64,000 bases of DNA from Physcomitrium patens (GCF_000002425.4 NC_037266.1:5335443-5399442); one strand, 5' to 3'. Counted from the first letter of the stretch, positions 47,061 through 59,256 are shown. Translations and numbers: made by a program. The notes: generated by a model not told the origin, from the letters alone.

Positions 47061-47452
47061 TATTAGGGACATAGTCCTTAGAACCTTCTAGAGACAAGTT
47101 TCTAGAACCTTCTAGAGACAAGTTTCTAGAACCTTCTAGAAGCACGTCTCTGGAACCTTCTAGAAGCTTCTTAGTTGGTAGAAGATGTTAGGGACATAGT
47201 CCTTAGAACCTTCTAGAGATAAGTTTCTAGAACCTTCTAGAAGCTTCTTAATTGGTAGAAGTTGCTTGAGAAGCTTCCTAAATAGGAGTATATATTGGAA
47301 TCGAGGCTGAAGAGTTCTTCAGTCTCGACAACACATCTCTTGGAGTTCTAGCTCACTTCTCTGGTGTTTTTCTCATCTGATTAATCTAGTTCTTGCTAGT
47401 TCTTCTTGAACTTCTTGTTAGATCTCGAGTCTGTATTTCTGTGTCCATGACA
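47061..47452 (+). repeat. 3' LTR of A2, with heat-shock elements
   Basis: 392 bp; first dinucleotide TG has become TA. Heat-shock elements at 47124-47141, 47153-47170 and five units at 47225-47247. The dyad 47301-47312 / 47317-47328 is unchanged from the 5' LTR. Confidence 0.92.
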
Positions 47453-47457
47453 ATGGC

Positions 47458-47777
47458 CCACACGTAGAAAAACTTGTCTTGTAAGTTAAGGCATGTCCCT
47501 ACAAAGCTAAACTTATTAGAGGTCCTATAGAGCATCGCCACATAGCTCCTAATTAGATAGTATATATAGAGACAAGAGTGAAGCCTTCTTCACTCTTGTC
47601 AACTCCTTTCTTGCTTTCAATCTAGTTTCAAGGGTCTCTAATTTTCTTGTCTTTTGTTAATAGCCATTCCTGTTTCTTTTTCAATATACATACTTGTTTA
47701 TTTATATTTTGTTACCTTTCTTTGAGTGATGGCTCACTTGTCTGAATTGTTTTTTCATCGAGTTCTTGTCCTTGATA
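47458..47777 (+). repeat. 3' LTR of element A, second part
   Basis: Continues 32806-33044. TATATATA at 47561-47568 and a perfect 13-bp dyad, arms 47571-47583 and 47588-47600, centre CCTT. Ends CTTGATA, followed by GATAC (target duplication). Confidence 0.9.
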
Positions 47778-47782
47778 GATAC

Positions 47783-48597
47783 TAATCTAAAAATAATTTG
47801 AAATGAGAAGCTAAAAGAGCATTGACTAGTTTTACATATTCTATGCCAAAACACATCATTATATTCTCAATATACTTCTTTTGTAATATTTACAAGCTAT
47901 AATTTTTTTGTTTCTATGGATATCAATGCTTAGTAGTTTTTTTTGTGATTTTTAAGTCTTTCAAGTCAAATTCTTTACTTAAATTTGTCTTTAGCCTATC
48001 AATATGAGATCTTCTTTAAGCTACAATCAAGATATCATCCATATAAAGCAAGAAGATAATATAAATATATGAAGTGAATTTTTTAGTTTATTTGAAATAA
48101 ATACAAAAATCAAATTTACTCCTATTACAGCTTTTATTTATTATAAAAGCATTGAAATGCTTATACCATTTTCTAAGACTTTGTTTTAATTTATACAATA
48201 ATTTCTTTGACTTGCACACTTAATTTTTCTTTCAAAGGATTTAAAGATATTTTGCTTAATTTATATAAATATCTTTTATATGTTTTTTCATATAGAATTG
48301 TTGTGATAAGATCTAATTGCTTTAATTCTATATCATAGTATGCAATAATAACTAGAAAAATTTGAATAGAAGTAATTTTTACCACGAGAGATTTTTTAAT
48401 TTGAGCGTATTCTTTTGCTACAAGCCTAGTCTTATATTTGATTTTTCTAACTTTTAGATATCATTTCTTCATCTTATATATATATTTACAACCAATTTTC
48501 TTCTTTCATGTATGTAATCTCACCAATTTATCTATTTGATTCTTATAAAGAGATTCCATCTCTTCTTCCAATTATAAGAATAATATAGGCTTCATTT
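47783..48597 (-). pseudogene. Ty1/copia reverse transcriptase, right half of the split element
   Basis: The minus strand from 48590 down reads EEEMESLYKNQIDKLVRLHT, KTRLVAKEYAQ, a 64-codon open piece (48385-48191, LKQLDLITTILYEKTYKRYLY), and the catalytic LYMDDILIVA near 48050. All belong to the copia RT in the right order, leading into the RNase H at 18312-17745 once element A is removed. Its right end is cut by an A-type fragment. Confidence 0.78.
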
Positions 48598-49325
48598 TTA
48601 CTTCTGTATATATTATTTAACTATAAGCTAAATGACAATATTCTATAGAACCTATTAACACATGTCTACCTTATAAGACTTATGTCTAACTTGCAAAATA
48701 AGCTTCTTATATGTGCACCATATGTCCAACTTAAATTACAAGTATTCAACTTATTGGCCAAATTTTCAACCTATTAATCACTTATGGACATGTATAAAAG
48801 AAAAAACACATTTATAATGCTTCTAAGAAGCTCATCTATAAGATATTATTAGTTTATCTACTTTTATATATTTCTACCTAATCATATTATCTAAATAATT
48901 TTTAGAATAAATATTTATGTCCATAATATTATTTCTTTTTTAAAGACAAGTTCCACTAGAAGAAATGTATAGATGTTGAAAAAGTCTAAGATGCAATGAA
49001 TTGTGTTTGCTACGTACTTTGGCCTTAATTTGCTTTGAAGATAGTTGATAGGACCTCTCAACAATCAATAATGTTATATATCAAGACAAGAAGTTCACTT
49101 TTATATTTGATCATCGTTGAAGCCTTTGCAACTTTCTTCAAATAAAATATTTGAAACACTATGAAGGGTAGTTCCTTCCTCCAATAATATTACTAAAATA
49201 TTGGAAGTTTCTTCTAAGGTCGTGATACCATATGCATAGTATCTTGCCATTTATTTGAAGAAGAATATGTTATTCTTGAGGGTCTTTATCTCTATTACAT
49301 TCTTTTCAAAATTATGATAATAAAA
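48598..49325 (-). mobile_element. A-type chromovirus 3' end fragment, minus strand
   Basis: Truncated LTR (about 48598-48931) plus the adjoining polypurine tract and extra 3' ORF (about 48935-49310), which on the minus strand gives LRGPINYLQ…YVANTIHCILDFFNI. Nothing of gag or pol remains. Strongly worn towards A and T. Confidence 0.7.
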
Positions 49326-51939
49326 ATATCTTTTCTAATATTACATTATAATATAGTTATTAGGTAAAAAAAGAAAATAAATAAATAATATTATAGAAGA
49401 GCTTAAATAGAAATATTGTAATAAATTATTTTAGAAATATAAATATTAGACAAGGAAGTAATAAAAATTAATAAGTAATAATGCTTCTTTTTTGTAAAAA
49501 ATACTTCTACTTATTTTATAGAGTCATTAATGAGACAATTCAAAATAAATTAAAAAAAAAATGATGTAGACAACTTTAAGAAAGATTTAAGAGTGGTTTT
49601 CAACAGAAATTAGCTTAAGAAACTAAAAATTGATACTTAGAGAGGACAAATTATAAACCAAAGTTGAAATTAGATCTTGAGGCAAAAAAATATACATCTA
49701 CAATAATTCTAGAATTCTTTGATTGATTGAAGAATAGTAACAGAGAAAAAATTTTGAATATTGATTTTGAATAAAATAAGTTTGTAATGTGTGAGTCATC
49801 AAATCAATTCACTCATTATTTTAGGATAAAAAGATGCATTTAGAATTCTTAAAACCACCATATATGGTGAATAGTGTAGAAGTCGTTAGACAAATAAAAA
49901 AATTAGAATGTTAATTGTAAAAATGGAGTCTTAGTAAGTCTTGGAGGCAATTATCTTAGTTGATTTAGTATTTTTACTTATTATTAAATATCAAGGATTA
50001 TTTATTAAGCTTTATATTTACATTGGTCTTATATCTATATATATATATATATATAGTAATTATAAAAAAAATTATTATGTTAATTAATAGTTTAAAAAAC
50101 CATGAAAAAGAACACGTCTTTTTAGTTAGTTATATAAGAAATAAGATTTATAGTTGATTTAAATTTATTTTATTATTATAAAAAACTAAAAAATAAAATA
50201 AATAATTTTAAATTTATATTTATATTATAAAAATATTATAAAAATTTCTAAAATTTATTTAGAAGTTTTTAAGAATTTTTAGAGCAATTTCAAAGACTTT
50301 GATAAAAATGAGGTTTATCACCTTGGAAGCTATTATGAAGAAATGGAGCAAGATTTGAAAGCCAATCACAATTATAAGGCTAATTGGGAGTGTTTGAATG
50401 CCGAGATGAAGTCAAAAATGTAAAAATATTGGTTTTACTAGTAGAAAATAGTCCTTATAAAAAAGAAGGTGCACAAGTTCCATATGGATTGTAGCACCTT
50501 GAAAGTAGTTAAGAGGATAAGACTAAGGCCTCATGGTCCCTCTTAGACACCCATATATGCTACTTGTGAGCCTTGGTGAGGCTCAAATTCTTGATCTCTT
50601 AAATAAGTTATCTTTAAAGTAAAAATTATTCACTTAAATTTTTTATTTATTTACTTGTTATTTTTAAATATTCATAACTTACACATAGTAATTCGGATTT
50701 ATATGTTTCTTATATCATTGAAAAGATAAAAAAAATATATAATTTTAAAAAATATATATTTTTACTTTTGTTTTATATTTTTTATTGAATGAAAATTTTG
50801 TGAACAAACTATGATTAGTTTTATAGTGTACAATTACTTAATTGCACTTGTTTTTGTGTTGTGCTTCTTTTTTTCTTGTTTTTGCTAAAAATCAATTCAT
50901 ACCACCAATTACAAATAACTCTTCATTGAGGACATCTTTTAATTTAGGTTGAAAGGTGGAATTTATCTTTACATAATGACTTAAAAAAGGCTTTGTAAAG
51001 TTAGGATTATTTTGGAATTAATTAGATTTTTAAAAATATAAAATAAATTATATTTTTGAAGTTTATGAAAGATTAATTTATAATCTATAATTAAAATTTT
51101 GGATTTTGTATGATCAATATTTTATTAAATTTGTATTGTATATTTGAACTTAATTTAATGTTTTATTTAAAGATTATTAAAATTCAAACGAATTTGAATC
51201 TTAAGAACTAGAATTTAGAGGACTACTAAAGGTATTTTAGATTGACAATAATTTTCTAGTTGAATTGAATTTAAATTTTGCATGATAATAGTTGACTTAA
51301 TTTAAGCAATTGCATATAATTTAAAGGTCATTGAATTATACAATTAAGAGATATTATTGCTAAGTGATTTGCGACTAAGATTGAAAAAATGAAGATAACC
51401 AATACCTAAGTTAATTCTAGGATTTATCTTCTATTTGGTAAGTTTAATTTTTTTTAAATTATTTATATTTATTTCTAATTTAATAATTAAAAGGTGTAAA
51501 AATTTTAAATAAAAATCAATAGTTAGATTATTAATTATTGAGGTTTTAATTTTCTGTAGGATTAATTAAAAATTTATTTAAGATTTAAAATTTGATGAAT
51601 ATTTATTTAAGATTTAATTAGAATTTAATAAAAAAATTATTTAGGATTCAATTAGAATTTTATTTAAGATTAGAGATTTATTTAAAATTTTGTTAGAATT
51701 TATTTAAGATTTTTTTAATTTTTGATTTTTAATATTATAAAAGATTTTTTATTTTAATATTATTTTAAGATTTTAAATTATTTTTAAAAAATATATGAGA
51801 TTTTTTATTATATCTTTATTTTTTATCATTTCTTTAAGATTTTAATTAGATTTTATTAAGATTTGATTATGATTATTAAGCTTTAATTAGAGTATATTTA
51901 AGAATCTATTAGAATTGCTAAAACTTTATTATTACAATT
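49326..51939. other. AT-rich intergenic DNA, no gene seen
   Basis: No open frame or RNA gene is recognisable. A less AT-rich patch at about 50280-50620 has no identifiable coding sense. The stretch 51480-51930 is made of near-repeats of 'TTTAAGATTTAATTAGAATTT'-like phrases (each under 20 bases) and resembles the DNA right of 16625 read in reverse. Confidence 0.55.
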
Positions 51940-51944
51940 TCTAT

Positions 51945-52008
51945 TTTATCTTCCGTAGCCAAGTGTTTGGTGCATTTTCAAGCAAGACTTTACATAATAT
52001 GACATTGA
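51945..52008 (+). repeat. Decayed family-B-like LTR terminus, plus orientation
   Basis: Block order matches the last ~55 bases of the family-B LTR (CTTC-TACAGCCA…AATACGACA), with C and G worn to T and A. It abuts the minus-strand A-type LTR at 52013. Confidence 0.5.
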
Positions 52009-52012
52009 TAAC

Positions 52013-54720
52013 TGTCAAGGACATGAACTAAAAGATGATGCATAAACCAATGAAATCCATGTCAAAGAAAGAGTGAAAAAATATAAATAAGAAAGTACGT
52101 ATATTTAAAAGAAACTGGAATGGCTTATTGCCAAAAGACAAGGAAACTTGAGATGCTTGAAACTAGAATAGAAGAAAGAAAAAAGTTGACAAGAGTGAAG
52201 AGGGCTTCACTCTTGTCTCTATATATACTATCTAAGTAGGGATTATGTGGCAATGTTCTATAGAACCTCCAATATGTATTGACTTTGTAGGACACATACC
52301 TTGACTTACAAGGCAAGTTTTTCTACATGTGAGCCACATAGTTGGCTTAGTCTTCAAGCTAATAACATGTGTAGCACATGACCAACTTGTTAACTACTTT
52401 TTTAACCCAAAAAGTCAATTATAGACACCTATAAAGTCAAAATAGTGTCTATGAAGCTTCTAAGAAGCTACTATAGAAGATATTATAGAATTAACTTATT
52501 TTTATTTACTTCTACTTACTTCTACTTATTTATACAAGTAATTATTGGCTTACATGTGTATGTCCATGATATTAACTCAACAAACAATAGCTCTTGAGTT
52601 GAATCTGTTGATTATAAATTCTCTTTTTTTCAAATATAAAAAAACTACAATCAAGGATAAAAGAGGGAATGCAATCTTCATTGAATCTCATTTTTTTTAT
52701 ACCAAAAAATTATTTGACTCTTCATTTTAGTTTTGATAGATGTTAGTGATGAAAAGCTTTGATCTTTATTGTTGTATTTGCAAGATTCTTGGATAGCTTC
52801 CATGTATCTTTATTAATATCATATCCACGTTAATTAATAAGATATTTCAACCTAAATTGGCACCACCTTGAATCTAAGACATTTTTAACTTCAAATATTT
52901 TAATATTATGTATTTTTATGGTAAAAAGTGATATTTTTCTTTATCTCAAGATATTTATTATTGAATATGGCTAAAAAAGAGATATGTAAAATACAAGATG
53001 GATCTTTGGAGACTTATACAGGGATAATCAATAAGTGATAAGATTGATCTATTAAAAAATAAGAAATAATTAAAGTCTATATTAATTCAACTTCTTATAA
53101 GAATAACTATTTTTAATATTATAATAAAGTAATCATATCTTTTTGCTAATATAAAATTAAGGTTATTCTTTATAATTTGCATTTATATTGATCTTTTGTC
53201 ATTTTTAAGCTTCTTTTAATTGTACCTTCATTGTTGCATGTAATATTGCTAAATGATTTACAAAATCTTCTACAACTAGATTATCAACTTTTGTAAAGTC
53301 AAAAGTATTAAGTCATATATGATAACCATAAATCACATAGAAAGATATTTTAAAAAATCAACTTTAGTAGTATGAAATATATATATTTCTATTTTGATTT
53401 ACAGCCCTACATCTTTAAGTTTTTGTAATATGCAACAAACATAAATCTTAAATTCTTTTGTATTTATAAAATACATTAAAATTTCATCTAGATTAAAGAT
53501 AATAAAATCATTTAAAAACTCTTAAAAAAAACATTCATAAGATGTTGAAAAATAGATGGTGTATTTTTAAGTCCAAGAGATATGACATTATATTCAAAAT
53601 GTCCATACTTAGTTCACAATATAGTCTTCTATTCATTTTCTTTTTTGAAGTGTATCAAATAATATATTCTTTGTAGATCTATTTTTTTATAGATTTTAAT
53701 TTGATTCAATAGAAGGTATCTATTCTTAATAGTAATCTTATTGAGCTCTTTGTAATGTACACATATTTGTAATGATCTATTTTTTTCCTTTTCAAATAAG
53801 ATAGAGGCTTTCGCTAGAGATTTTGAATGGCGCATGAAATTCTAAGCCAAGTTTTCATAAATATATTCTTTCAGTTTAACCAACTTATTTTGTGATAAAA
53901 TATAGATTAGTCTAAATGATGGCTGAGCTCTTCATCAAAGTTTAATGAACAATCATAGAAATGATGCTTTTGAAAAGTATTTTCATTTTTCTTCTTAAAA
54001 ATATTTTAATAATCTTCATATTAACTTAGAATACCTCTTGAAGTCTTTCAACCAATAGAAATAGATATGACTTACATAATCTAAAGTGATTCTTTTTTAG
54101 CAGCATGCAAAAAAACTCTTGCATCTACAAATAAAGGTTTGGTTGTATTAGACTTATGACTTTTTATTTGGTTATCAAAACTCTTAATTATACTTTAAAA
54201 AAAATTAAGACTACAAGAAATTCAACCTATTTTAGGGTTATACTTTTCTAAACTCAATAAATCTAGAATGAATTAATTTCAAAGATATTTAATGATATTA
54301 AATATCACAATGCTATTATTAGTATTAATTGTAACTTCTATAGAAAAGATTTTATAGATAACATCTTTAGAAGTCAACGGACAATCATCTATAGCTTCTA
54401 CTTGTACTAGTTTTATTTTCTTTACTAAGGATATATTGTGACTTTTAATAAATTTTTCATTTAAAAATTAAATTGAATCTTTTAACATCTAAAAAGGTAG
54501 AGTTTTTGTGATGCTTAGGTCCTAAACAAACATCAATTGAAAAACAAAGAGAAGGTTCCAAAGAGAGAATAGCATCTTCAGTAGCATCATTTGAATATTG
54601 AGTAATTACTTTCATTTTGAAAATTCTAAAAATTTTAAAAATAAAAATCATATTTTTATCTTTAAATAAGTTATTTTTTATATTTTTAGAAGTTTTTAAA
54701 AATAACATAGTTTATACATA
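52013..54720 (-). mobile_element. Decayed A-type chromovirus with internal deletions, minus strand
   Basis: LTR 52013-52571 (559 bp, same as A). Reading leftward on the minus strand: protease remnant near 54560-54480 (SLCFSIDVCLGPKHHK), RT 53930-53460 (SKSLAKASILFEKEKNRSLQ, IDLQRIYYLIHFKKE), then directly the integrase end near 53390-52930, chromodomain traces, part of the extra ORF (52760-52572) and the LTR. RNase H and the integrase core are deleted near 53400-53520, and about 400 bp of the extra ORF next to the LTR is missing. The perfect LTR dyad (52188-52200 / 52205-52217) survives. Confidence 0.78.
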
Positions 54721-56400
54721 AGATTTAATCTAATAACTTTTTATCTTGTATTTGCTACATATTTCTTATTTCAAAGCAAAAAATAAGGATTATACATGGT
54801 TTCTTATTTTTTTTCAAATATATAAAATTTAAATATTGATAATTGGTTTTTTTAACTTAACAATAGATCTAAATTACTAAAATTTAGGCAATAGAAAAAA
54901 ATCTCATACCAATGAGCTTAAAGCAAGTCAAAAATATCCAATCCACCTAAAAACAATACTTTTATAATTGAACTAAAATTTGAATTATACAACATTAAAT
55001 AGGTCCAAAATATTTAATTTATCTTAAATTTAGATATTTATATTTTATAATATTAAAGTGTACTGATAAGTAGATACTTTAATAAAGACATATAACTATG
55101 ATAATTAAATTAGAAAAATATATATGTAAATTAAAAAAATCAATAAGTTTTTTTTTCTCTTTTTTATAATTTAAATTTTTTTATTGAATCAAACATTCGA
55201 ACAAGACTATTTGTATATACTTAATTCTTTGTGTTGTTTCTTACTCTTATATTTTTATTTTAAGCATAGTAATATTATTATAATATAACTTGTAATTGTA
55301 ATTGATACTAAATTCTTTACAGAAGAAGTTTTACATTCAATTTATTTATTTTGATAAAATTCTACATTGTTGAATTTTATTGCAATAATATAAGGTTACA
55401 CCATTTAAAGACTTTTGGAATTGATTATTAAATCTTGACTAAATGCTTAATACAGTTTGAATAAACTTCAATGTGTCAAATTATGCACAAAGATATATTG
55501 AGAGTACCAAAGTCTAAACTAAATATTCTATGAGAAGGAGTCCAAATTCCAAATTAAAATAATAGATTTTTATTTTGCTTTTTGCTTTTTCTTAATTTTA
55601 TGTATTTCTAATGTGGATGATTTTTATTTTTAGAATATCTTTCTAATCAATGTACTATCTAAGATTAAGAAGTATGACAGTTGCATAGTTATTAAATAGA
55701 AGTAGTTTCATCTTTGAACTTTGAAATATTTATGGAATGTTCTTATGATAAATTTAAAACTATTAATTTTTTATTTTCTTTTGATACTTCTACTATTAAT
55801 TAGGCTATATTACTCCTATTATCCTTACTAATCCATAATAGTCATTCTTCTATGCCTAGTGCAAGTATGCCTATTATTTGAATCTACTAATAAAATAATT
55901 CATACCTTTATCTAACAAATACATATTTAATAAACTCCCAGCACGTAATAAAATTCATTGCAAATTTCTTGATTCTTTATATTTAGAAGAGATAATGAGA
56001 AACAACAATTCTTAAATCTTTTGATTGATTAAGTTTAAGAAGCCTCACTTAATTAGCATTATACTTTAAAAAAAACCAACCTAAATACTATTAGAGAATA
56101 AAATAAAAAAATGAAATAGAATGCACTTTTTTCTTACATGGCATAACTATTATTATCTCTTGGAACTTCTAATAGGCCCATCTGAAGAGGTGATTTTAAA
56201 ATAAAATTAAGAAGACATGTAAGATATGTAAACATTAAAAAAATACTAAAAAAATATAATTATGTATATGTGTATAGATATATATATATATATATATATA
56301 AAAGATTAAACCTTAAGCAATGACCTTTTTTTAATATTCAAAAAAATAAAAATAAAATAAAACAACAACAACAACAACAACTCTTCACCAAGCAATAGGC
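54721..56400. other. AT-rich intergenic DNA, no gene seen
   Basis: No coding sense found. (TA)n at 56279-56300 and an (AAC)n run at 56361-56380 mark the passage into the GC-richer gene region that follows. Confidence 0.6.
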
Positions 56401-57360
56401 AATGAGAGAATTGTTACTTCTTGTCGGTTACGAGTAGTTGCAGAGAACCTTCTTGAAGAGTGCTGTGTCTGTCTGTCGATATGTCTGTACAAAGCATAAA
56501 AGGAGGGCCCAAAAAATGAGAATCTTAATCAATGTTCAACGCGGCCTCGACCGTGAATTCGGGCCCGCACTGCCTTCTGTACCCATATGTTTATAAAGGT
56601 TCAGCCATGCATCGTTTTAGTAGCATACTTTCACTAGGCTTTGCAGGCCCTCCGGGTTTCGAGTGAGGAAGGAGGAGTTGGGGAACAGTTTCAGCGCGTC
56701 TTTGTTGCGGGATTGTGTCAGGTTTTGGTTACCCTCACGGCGCCGGACTAGGCCGCTGCGGAGTTTTTGAGTTTTTGGGAGCTGTCTGCGGCTACGTTTA
56801 TTTTTCCACGAGGACTCAGGATGAGTAGTGCTTCAAGTGAGCATGCCCCATAACCCTTCTCTCAAAATTCTCTTCAGTTGTAACAATTTGCGGTGCTGTT
56901 TTTCTTTGGGTCTTTTTTATTTTTAGGTTTTTTGTGTGCAAATGAGATGGAGTTGGGGATGCTCAAACGGCAGTCAAACCCTTGAAGCCTAATAGACTGA
57001 AAATCCACATCGTTGCTTTTAGTGTCTTTATTCGGCATCACGACTTCGAAGTCGAATGATTTTTTCAGCTCCCCATGCTCGATTTGAAGCATTTTACTGA
57101 TACGTTTCTATGATGCTGTGGAGCTGTGCCAGCATCTGGATCCTTCGTACTTACAGAACCTCAACATCCTGTTGCCGGAAGGAGGACCGTGTATGGACAG
57201 GTAGGTCCATCGGGGTATCGTATTCTATGGCAATTTGCGTTTTTCCCGTTCGGGTTAATATTACAGTTACATGTCTTTTCAAAAGATGCATGGTGTTGAG
57301 AATTCCATCCTCACTTGTTTTTATCATAATTCACGATGTCCGTTTTTTTTTACTTTGTAG
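56401..57360 (+). other. Promoter, 5' UTR and unresolved first exons of the MED15-like gene
   Basis: Composition turns gene-like at about 56400. A possible TATAAA lies at 56591-56596 and the first good start is ATG 56821, soon followed by a GTGAGC donor. A well-formed donor (CAG/GTAGGT) ends an exon at 57200; its acceptor could be near 57068 or 57086. The frame that joins phase 0 to the next exon is not the one that looks most protein-like, so the 5' coding structure is left open. Confidence 0.4.
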
Positions 57361-57963
57361 CTTCAAGAGTTGAAAAAACTCTACCTTGATGATATGATTG
57401 AGCTATATAGCATGCTGACAGCCCGAAGCAATCAGGTACTCTTTCGTTAATCTCCTTTCATCTGAAGATCCCATCCAAAGTTCCTGTTTGTGCAGGAAGT
57501 GCGGATGAGATTCGCTAACTTGTGCATTTTATTGTATTGTTTTGGCTTCTGCTTTTGCGGAAAAAAATTAAAATTTCAAAAATTCAAAAAATTAAATCCA
57601 ACACCCAAAACATACAATTAAGTTTGTGACTTTTGCAAGGTTTTGCATTTGTTGCGTAAAAATTACTATTTCTTCAGAAGAAAAACAGTTGTTGATTTTG
57701 TCACGGTTCTAAGTGAATCATGAACATTACCACTGTGCAACCGCCTCACAAGCTGGGTGAATGTCATTATGCAGCCCATGCCAGCAGAACAGCTCCAGAA
57801 ACTAAAGCATTACAAGGATGTCTTGCATCGCATGATTCCTTATCTTCGAGTGCCAGAAGACCGAGTACCTAAAGAATTCAACGCGGACAAAGTGGATGCT
57901 TTTGAGAAGCAGATCGTGAACATCATGGAAACCTTTAAGAGAAGACGTCAAGGTGTTGCCTAG
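57361..57963 (+). CDS. Small MED15-like protein, last two coding exons
   Basis: Exon 57361-57435 encodes LQELKKLYLDDMIELYSML plus TARSNQ, and exon 57775-57963 encodes MPAEQLQKLKHYKDVLHRMI…KVDAFEKQIVNIMETFKRRR and a TAG stop. Both borders are clean AG/GT and join in phase. The pattern (a helix with LYxxL, then xxQLxKLKxxKxxLxRxIxxL, then YEKQIxNxxxxxR) matches the conserved segment after the KIX domain in plant Mediator subunit 15, a bridge between activators and RNA polymerase II. Canonical MED15 is over 1,000 residues; here the protein would be only about 90-130 residues with no KIX or Gln-rich part, so it is a short MED15-like gene or the relic of one. Confidence 0.55.
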
Positions 57964-58678
57964 CTCTTGCAAAATCCAAACCCAGGGGGCACTGCACTAC
58001 TACAATATAGCCCGTGAAATACTCCAGTGCTTAGCCATTATGAACCAGGCCAAATTATCATCACAATAAACTCAAATTTAGAGAAAGTCTGGATAGTGCG
58101 AAGCAGTCTTAGAAAGGGCACATAAACGTGTGGTGTGCCGGGTTGACTTTGGGTAGGCTTTGTCTTGCTGTTCTGTCTTGTCGATTCTGCCCATTATTCT
58201 ACGTGCAATAGCCGAAGGGTTTGAACAAGTCAAACTTCAGGCTTGCTAACAGTGCAACACATACACGTCAAGGGGATCCAGTATGAGCGTACTGATAACC
58301 AAATGTTCACTTGAACGCGATCTTTCCAATCTAATCAATACCATCAGCTGACCCTGTCTTTGATCTGAGGTTCAATTTGCAATATTTAATAGCTCACTAA
58401 ATGTGAATTTCATGCCATTCTTAAGTTGCGCAAGAATGTGTGCTTAGTTAGTAAGTTTACTGTTAACCAATAGTGTTGACCAATTTGCTCATCAAATTGA
58501 GCCCCCAGCGGAAATGCCTTCGCGCTCCTTAGCCTCTACATGATCGGTCAGAGGGCACTATTTCATCCTTCGGACGGCTCAGGATGAGAAAGGGCAGGGC
58601 GTAACGAGTTGCTGAACGCTCAGGATAAGATGGCACAGAAATATGGCATTGGAGATTGCATATTTGTTGGACGATCAA
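57964..58678 (+). other. Probable 3' UTR and intergenic DNA
   Basis: Moderately GC-balanced DNA after the stop codon; AATAAA-like 'AATAAA' is present at 58065-58070 in 'CACAATAAACTC'. No further coding sense before the inverted-repeat element. Confidence 0.4.
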
Positions 58679-58940
58679 TATGAGAAGGGGCATGTACTAT
58701 AAAAAAGCAAAACTACAGAATACTGCACAAATGTCATTGTAAAACATTTTTGTTCCATGTTTCATTCTAAGAATTACTTTTTCAAAAAATATGTGCACCA
58801 GTGCAGTGCGTTTCATTATCCAGCGAGTTATCAAATACCATATTCACTTTCTTCAACCATAACTCATGTACTGTAATAAATAAAACTTCTGCTAATTTTA
58901 CTCCAACATAAGTAATACATACAGATAAAAACCTGCACAC
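58679..58940 (+). repeat. Left terminal inverted repeat
   Basis: Reverse complement of 60897-61155. Shared landmarks are the inner CAGATAAAAACCTGCA (58922-58937), the TATTCACTTT block near 58840, GTGCACCAGTGCAGT near 58793, and CTACAGAATACTG near 58712. Confidence 0.7.
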
Positions 58941-59131
58941 ATTTGTTTTCTAAAATTTTAGCTACCTATCTATCAATCTATATTATCCAGTGTATTTTCC
59001 TAATATGTCAACCATTCCAATCATAACCTAGTAAGCAGTCAGATTATTGAAGTAACGGAACTTGTCAATACACTTCGTCAAACAAACACGCACAGAAAGG
59101 ATCAGACTTGCAGTTTGTGGGAATAGATTCT

Positions 59132-59216
59132 TCACATAAGTTTCTGAGATTTTCAGCTGCACTTAATATCAATAATCACATGAACATCAAAGATAAAGTT
59201 TAAAAAACATTCACAC

Positions 59217-59250
<34 letters not shown>
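59132..59250 (+). repeat. Direct repeat copy 1
   Basis: About 115 bp, from CACATAAG to the (TA)n run, repeated in the same orientation at 60414-60530 with a few changes. Between the copies lies the GC-rich block. Confidence 0.75.

Positions 59251-59256
<6 letters not shown>

Larger units (their letters stand above)
33045..47452 (+). mobile_element. Element A2: Ty3 chromovirus with heat-shock-element LTRs, split by B2
   Basis: About 6.1 kb without B2. Both LTRs are 392 bp (33045-33436 and 47061-47452). Target duplication GTGGC/ATGGC. It encodes the same domain order as A (gag, PR, RT, RH, IN, chromodomain, extra ORF) and clearly related proteins, but the LTR sequences of A and A2 look unrelated except for a TATA-plus-dyad layout. 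B2 lies between protease and RT. Frames carry fewer defects than A, mainly CAA/CGA codons turned to stops, so it is younger, as its position inside A's LTR requires. Confidence 0.9.
18313..47777 (+). mobile_element. Element A: Ty3 chromovirus, full length but decayed, carrying two nested insertions
   Basis: Without its insertions the element is about 6.4 kb: 5' LTR 18313-18869, primer site, gag, protease, RT, RNase H, integrase, chromodomain, an extra 3' ORF, polypurine tract and 3' LTR. The order PR-RT-RH-IN and the C-terminal chromodomain place it in the Ty3/gypsy chromoviruses. B1 (22828-31494) splits the integrase exactly inside the catalytic-Glu motif, and A2 (33045-47452) splits the 3' LTR. 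Frames are interrupted many times, so A can no longer make its own proteins. It lies inside a minus-strand copia relic. Confidence 0.9.

Noticed and set aside
52008..52576. ATAAC/TTAAC flanks suggesting a solo LTR
   Set aside because: The bases right of 52571 match internal sequence of the A element (compare 10935-10990), so TTAAC belongs to the element after an internal deletion and is not a target duplication.
56874..57092. Minus-strand 72-codon frame in the MED15-like upstream region
   Set aside because: It overlaps the putative leader and first introns of the plus-strand gene and has no recognisable domain.
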